Source: Sphaeroforma sirkka (Eukaryota; Opisthokonta; Ichthyosporea; Ichthyophonida). Taken from it: a DNA stretch of 64,000 nt. Both the position numbers and the translations under genes were made by a program. Below, in pieces: positions 61,554 through 64,000 of this stretch; positions within the stretch are counted from its first letter, which is position 1, and every line of letters begins with the position of its first letter. The notes under the pieces were generated by a model. The model was not told the origin of the DNA. It worked only from the letters and a program-made list of their open reading frames with translations, and did not search any database. The DNA lies in contig LUCW03001636.1 in assembly GCA_001586965.3 (NCBI GenBank), positions 15,001 through 79,000 of the forward strand. Direction: 5' to 3'.

Positions 61554-61919
61554 CTATTTTGCTATCTGTACTCCCGGGCAGCTACAATCCCTTCTATACC
61601 ACTTCCCAGGACAGTCTGGATCTTTACAATATGCGCATGTACGCGTACGCTTTCTCTGTTGTTCAGGTCTTGCATGTGTTGACGTGGGATTCGAATCGGG
61701 CCAATAATTGTATTTTTTTGGCATTGGCGGAAATATTGTGTCATGTTTATTTGCCAGTGTTGGTCGTTCCAATAAACGATTTTCTCTTATACCGCCTGCT
61801 ACATTGGTTTGCGGTTTTGATTTCATTCCTGGCTTGGGCGTCTGAGAGAGTGGTACAATTTTTGTTTGTGTATTAGGCGGCAGCGGAGCATCAGGTACAT
61901 GATTGTTATTTGAGGGCAT
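61554..61919 (-). pseudogene. C-terminal frame with Cys-rich knuckle
   Basis: A 121-residue minus frame: Pro/Lys/Thr-rich, then TRTCAYCKDPDCPGKWYRRD followed by CSCPG, a C-x2-C-x4-C-x7-C-x1-C cluster. Such knuckles close many transposase-like proteins. It overlaps a 199-residue plus-strand frame that I take as its shadow. Together with the minus frames up to 63715 it may be one decayed or intron-split gene. Confidence 0.35.
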
Positions 61920-62106
61920 ACTAGTAGCTGCTGGGCTTGTGACCTCACGTGCTCACTTCTGGCCAACTTGGTCCGCGACAAAAACGCTGCCTTGTCTGGT
62001 ATTGAACAAAGTCGCATTCAATTCCTTTTTATTGCCCTATAGCGCCAGCCATGGACAGAGTTTTATTGCTATTCTCCTTGAGCGAGTTTGCGTACTGTTG
62101 TAAATT

Positions 62107-62340
62107 CTAAGGAAATCTGAGGAAAACCATACACCAATCTACACTTTCAGCTGTATTCCACTTCAGCGCAAGAGCCTTAAAATCATCACTTGACTTCAAT
62201 TGTGAGCCTGCAATCATATTTGTGTAGAGAGGTTTCTCCACTCTGTTAGACACCCTGAGGTATGGTACAGGTACTCCCAGTTGTTTGTCTAGCCATAATA
62301 TTTTAGCCGTGAGAGGCTTATCCTCAATTAGCTTTGTTCT
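62107..62340 (-). pseudogene. Unrecognised minus-strand frame
   Basis: Reads EDKPLTAKILWLDKQLGVPV, SNRVEKPLYTNMIAGSQLKS and ALKWNTAESVDWCMVFLRFP to a stop at 62107. No start is seen; probably an internal part of the same minus-strand gene. Confidence 0.3.
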
Positions 62341-62594
62341 AGTTTGTCTAGCTCAACTTTCTTCACACAGCGAACACAAATCTTTGACACACCAAATTGT
62401 TCATTTGAACTCCTAAAATCGGCACGGCATTCCAGATGTTACCACGTGTAATATGCTTGGTGTCGTATAGTTTTCTTTTATAGTGTGCCAAGTGAGTATA
62501 ATTATATAGTTCGAAGTGGCCAACGTCCAATCTCCCAATCTCATAATGGCCTGAAGTGTAATTTATTTATTCAATTTGTGAACATATTGAATCA

Positions 62595-62855
62595 CTAGTG
62601 CATGCAACCGACTTTAACATATTTAGAACGTATCAACATAGAGTAAACATAGATTAATGTATGCCACAATATCTGTAGGTGATTATGTTTATGTCGCCAT
62701 TCTGCGAGTAAGATGTCAGCTTTCCTGGGACCCATTGTATTGCAACCAAACTGTCTCGACACAAATTGATGCAATAATTCCAGTGCGATCGTTCCGTGGG
62801 CGCACCACCAGACCGTGAAGCCATTACTATCCAAACGTGGGCAAGCCGTGTGCAT
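62595..62855 (-). pseudogene. Unrecognised minus-strand frame
   Basis: CPRLDSNGFTVWWCAHGTIA, then HQFVSRQFGCNTMGPRKADI and LLAEWRHKHNHLQIL. Family unknown; the same strand and coding-like composition as its neighbours. Confidence 0.3.
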
Positions 62856-63148
62856 AGAATAATGTATTTGGTCGATTACACATATTAGGGTACGTACATA
62901 ATATTTATATTTAGTTCATGTTGGGAATACAACGCTTGACTCGCGTAAACGAAAAGTCATACCTCATATAGTTCCAGTCCCGGTATATCACTTATGTAAC
63001 TCCCAGGATATAAGAACAGTACGCCCTCCGCATCCTTCTAAGGGTTTTTTTTCCAAATAGCGGAGTATTCTTACGTATATGTATCTCATCAGCAAAAGTA
63101 TCGAATACTAACTTAACGCGCTTGTACAAATGTACGGTATGTAGCGTC

Positions 63149-63715
63149 TCACCCCCCGTTGCATATATTTAAGCCCCTTTTTACTAAATAAAACTTCCCT
63201 AAAGTTGTACCGCGCTGCCTACACCATTGATTCGCATACGCTCGATCTTGATCATTCCATACGTGTATAGCATTCATTAGATTGAAGAAGTAATCTCTTT
63301 GAAACAGATGACGACGTGGAACTTTTACCAGATCCGTTACATGGGAACCATCTTCAAGCACCCTAGACCAGAAGTCTGTTAATAGAGTCTCTTTCGAAAT
63401 AGCAATCTCACGTTTTGCGAGATCCTGTAGCGCTTTCGCAATGATTGTTGAATTTTGTGTAGTATACATAGCAGTATCGTCAAGGGAACTCTCCACGATG
63501 TTTTGAATAGAGCTGAAGAATGCAGCCAACCTGTCTTACTGAAAGTGGTCTTCATCTATCAGCTGAGTTATATCTTCGAAAGTAAGCACTATCACATCCT
63601 CCGCTCCTTCCTCATCCAAAGCTGTCAAACCATAAAGTAGGTCTTTGTCATCAGGATCGGCTTCTAGATCTGATGCATCTGGACTGTGCGTATACAACCG
63701 GTCTTCCACTACCAT
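63149..63715 (-). CDS. Unrecognised N-terminal exon of a minus-strand gene
   Basis: Start ATG at 63715 gives MVVEDRLYTHSPDASDLEAD and an acidic region (DEEGAEDVIVLTFEDITQLI). In the same frame an in-frame TAA near 63539 is followed by IQNIVESSLDDTAMYTTQNS, DFWSRVLEDGSHVTDLVKV and NAIHVWNDQDRAYANQWCRQ down to 63149. The TAA lies in a 27-nt stretch that begins GTAAGAC and ends TTCTTCAG, so it is either a stop or a very small in-frame intron. No family recognised. Confidence 0.35.
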
Positions 63716-64000
63716 CCTTTTGCTATCTACTTCGCGCGAACCGACGCTGAGTGCTTATTTAGCTTAGGTGTGTATAAGACTCCTACTTGGTTTAGTTCGT
63801 GCGGTATGTGCGCGCTAAACTCGTAGTAATTGCACAATACATGTGCGTATATATGTGTATATACTTGTTTATACTTTATTTATTTGTGTGAGACTTGTAA
63901 ACATAGTACCAGTATACTATCGCGGGTATTAATAAAATTACCATTGCTCCACCAATAGTTAGTAGAATAACTTCTACGAAATGGCTCTATACAGCCAATG
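63716..64000. other. Upstream region at window end
   Basis: AT-rich sequence, probably upstream of the minus-strand frame at 63715; no gene is seen. Confidence 0.4.

Noticed and set aside
61277-61876. 199-residue plus-strand frame with hydrophobic segments
   Set aside because: It overlaps a minus-strand frame with a Cys-rich knuckle; the hydrophobic look fits an antisense reading of charged codons. Neither is proven, but the minus strand fits its neighbours better.

Overview
This is eukaryotic nuclear DNA from a gene-sparse, repeat-rich genome. Three host genes with many GT-AG introns fill the first 22.5 kb. Their exons are 26-447 nt and their introns run from about 90 nt to 2 kb, packed with (TA)n, (TG)n and (ATGT)n microsatellites. 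The mix of an animal-like SRP72, long simple-repeat-filled introns, Ty3/gypsy and copia fossils, a LINE and THAP/DDE transposon pieces suggests a unicellular holozoan such as an ichthyosporean. That placement is inference; nothing in the window proves it.

Layout. 1-6096 (-): 5' two thirds of an SRP72 gene (six exons seen, 3' end outside the window). 6097-6630: a probable two-way promoter. 6631-18510 (+): a 13-exon gene for a 551-residue protein I do not recognise. 18897-22482 (+): a five-exon gene for a 331-residue 2-oxoglutarate/Fe(II) oxygenase. 22.5-31.8 kb: decayed copia and gypsy pieces, a solo LTR, a THAP-domain fragment, a small palindromic repeat and a 1.1 kb fold-back element. 31.8-35.2 kb: a damaged LINE. 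35.2-57.2 kb: nested LTR retrotransposon fossils, including a recent one (47787-55440) with almost identical LTRs. 57.2-64 kb: a tRNA-Ala gene, a DDE transposase fragment and a run of unrecognised minus-strand open frames.

The strongest unexplained signal lies in the two plus-strand genes. At several introns the tandem array inside the intron has a repeat unit that contains the splice junction itself: the exon end plus 5' splice site, or the 3' splice site plus exon start. One intron (13440-14770) has such arrays at both ends. In the exon 8/9 and exon 12 cases I tested, only the copy next to the exon body keeps the reading frame. A second point is a Dam-methylase-like NPP-motif segment between RNase H and integrase in two related LTR elements. 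A third is a tRNA-shaped sequence with an oligo-T tail, embedded antisense in the gag region of the younger element.

All exon models were built by eye from splice sites, reading phase and recalled protein families; no search was run. Coordinates of repeats and fossils are approximate unless a terminal TG/CA or a splice site fixes them.
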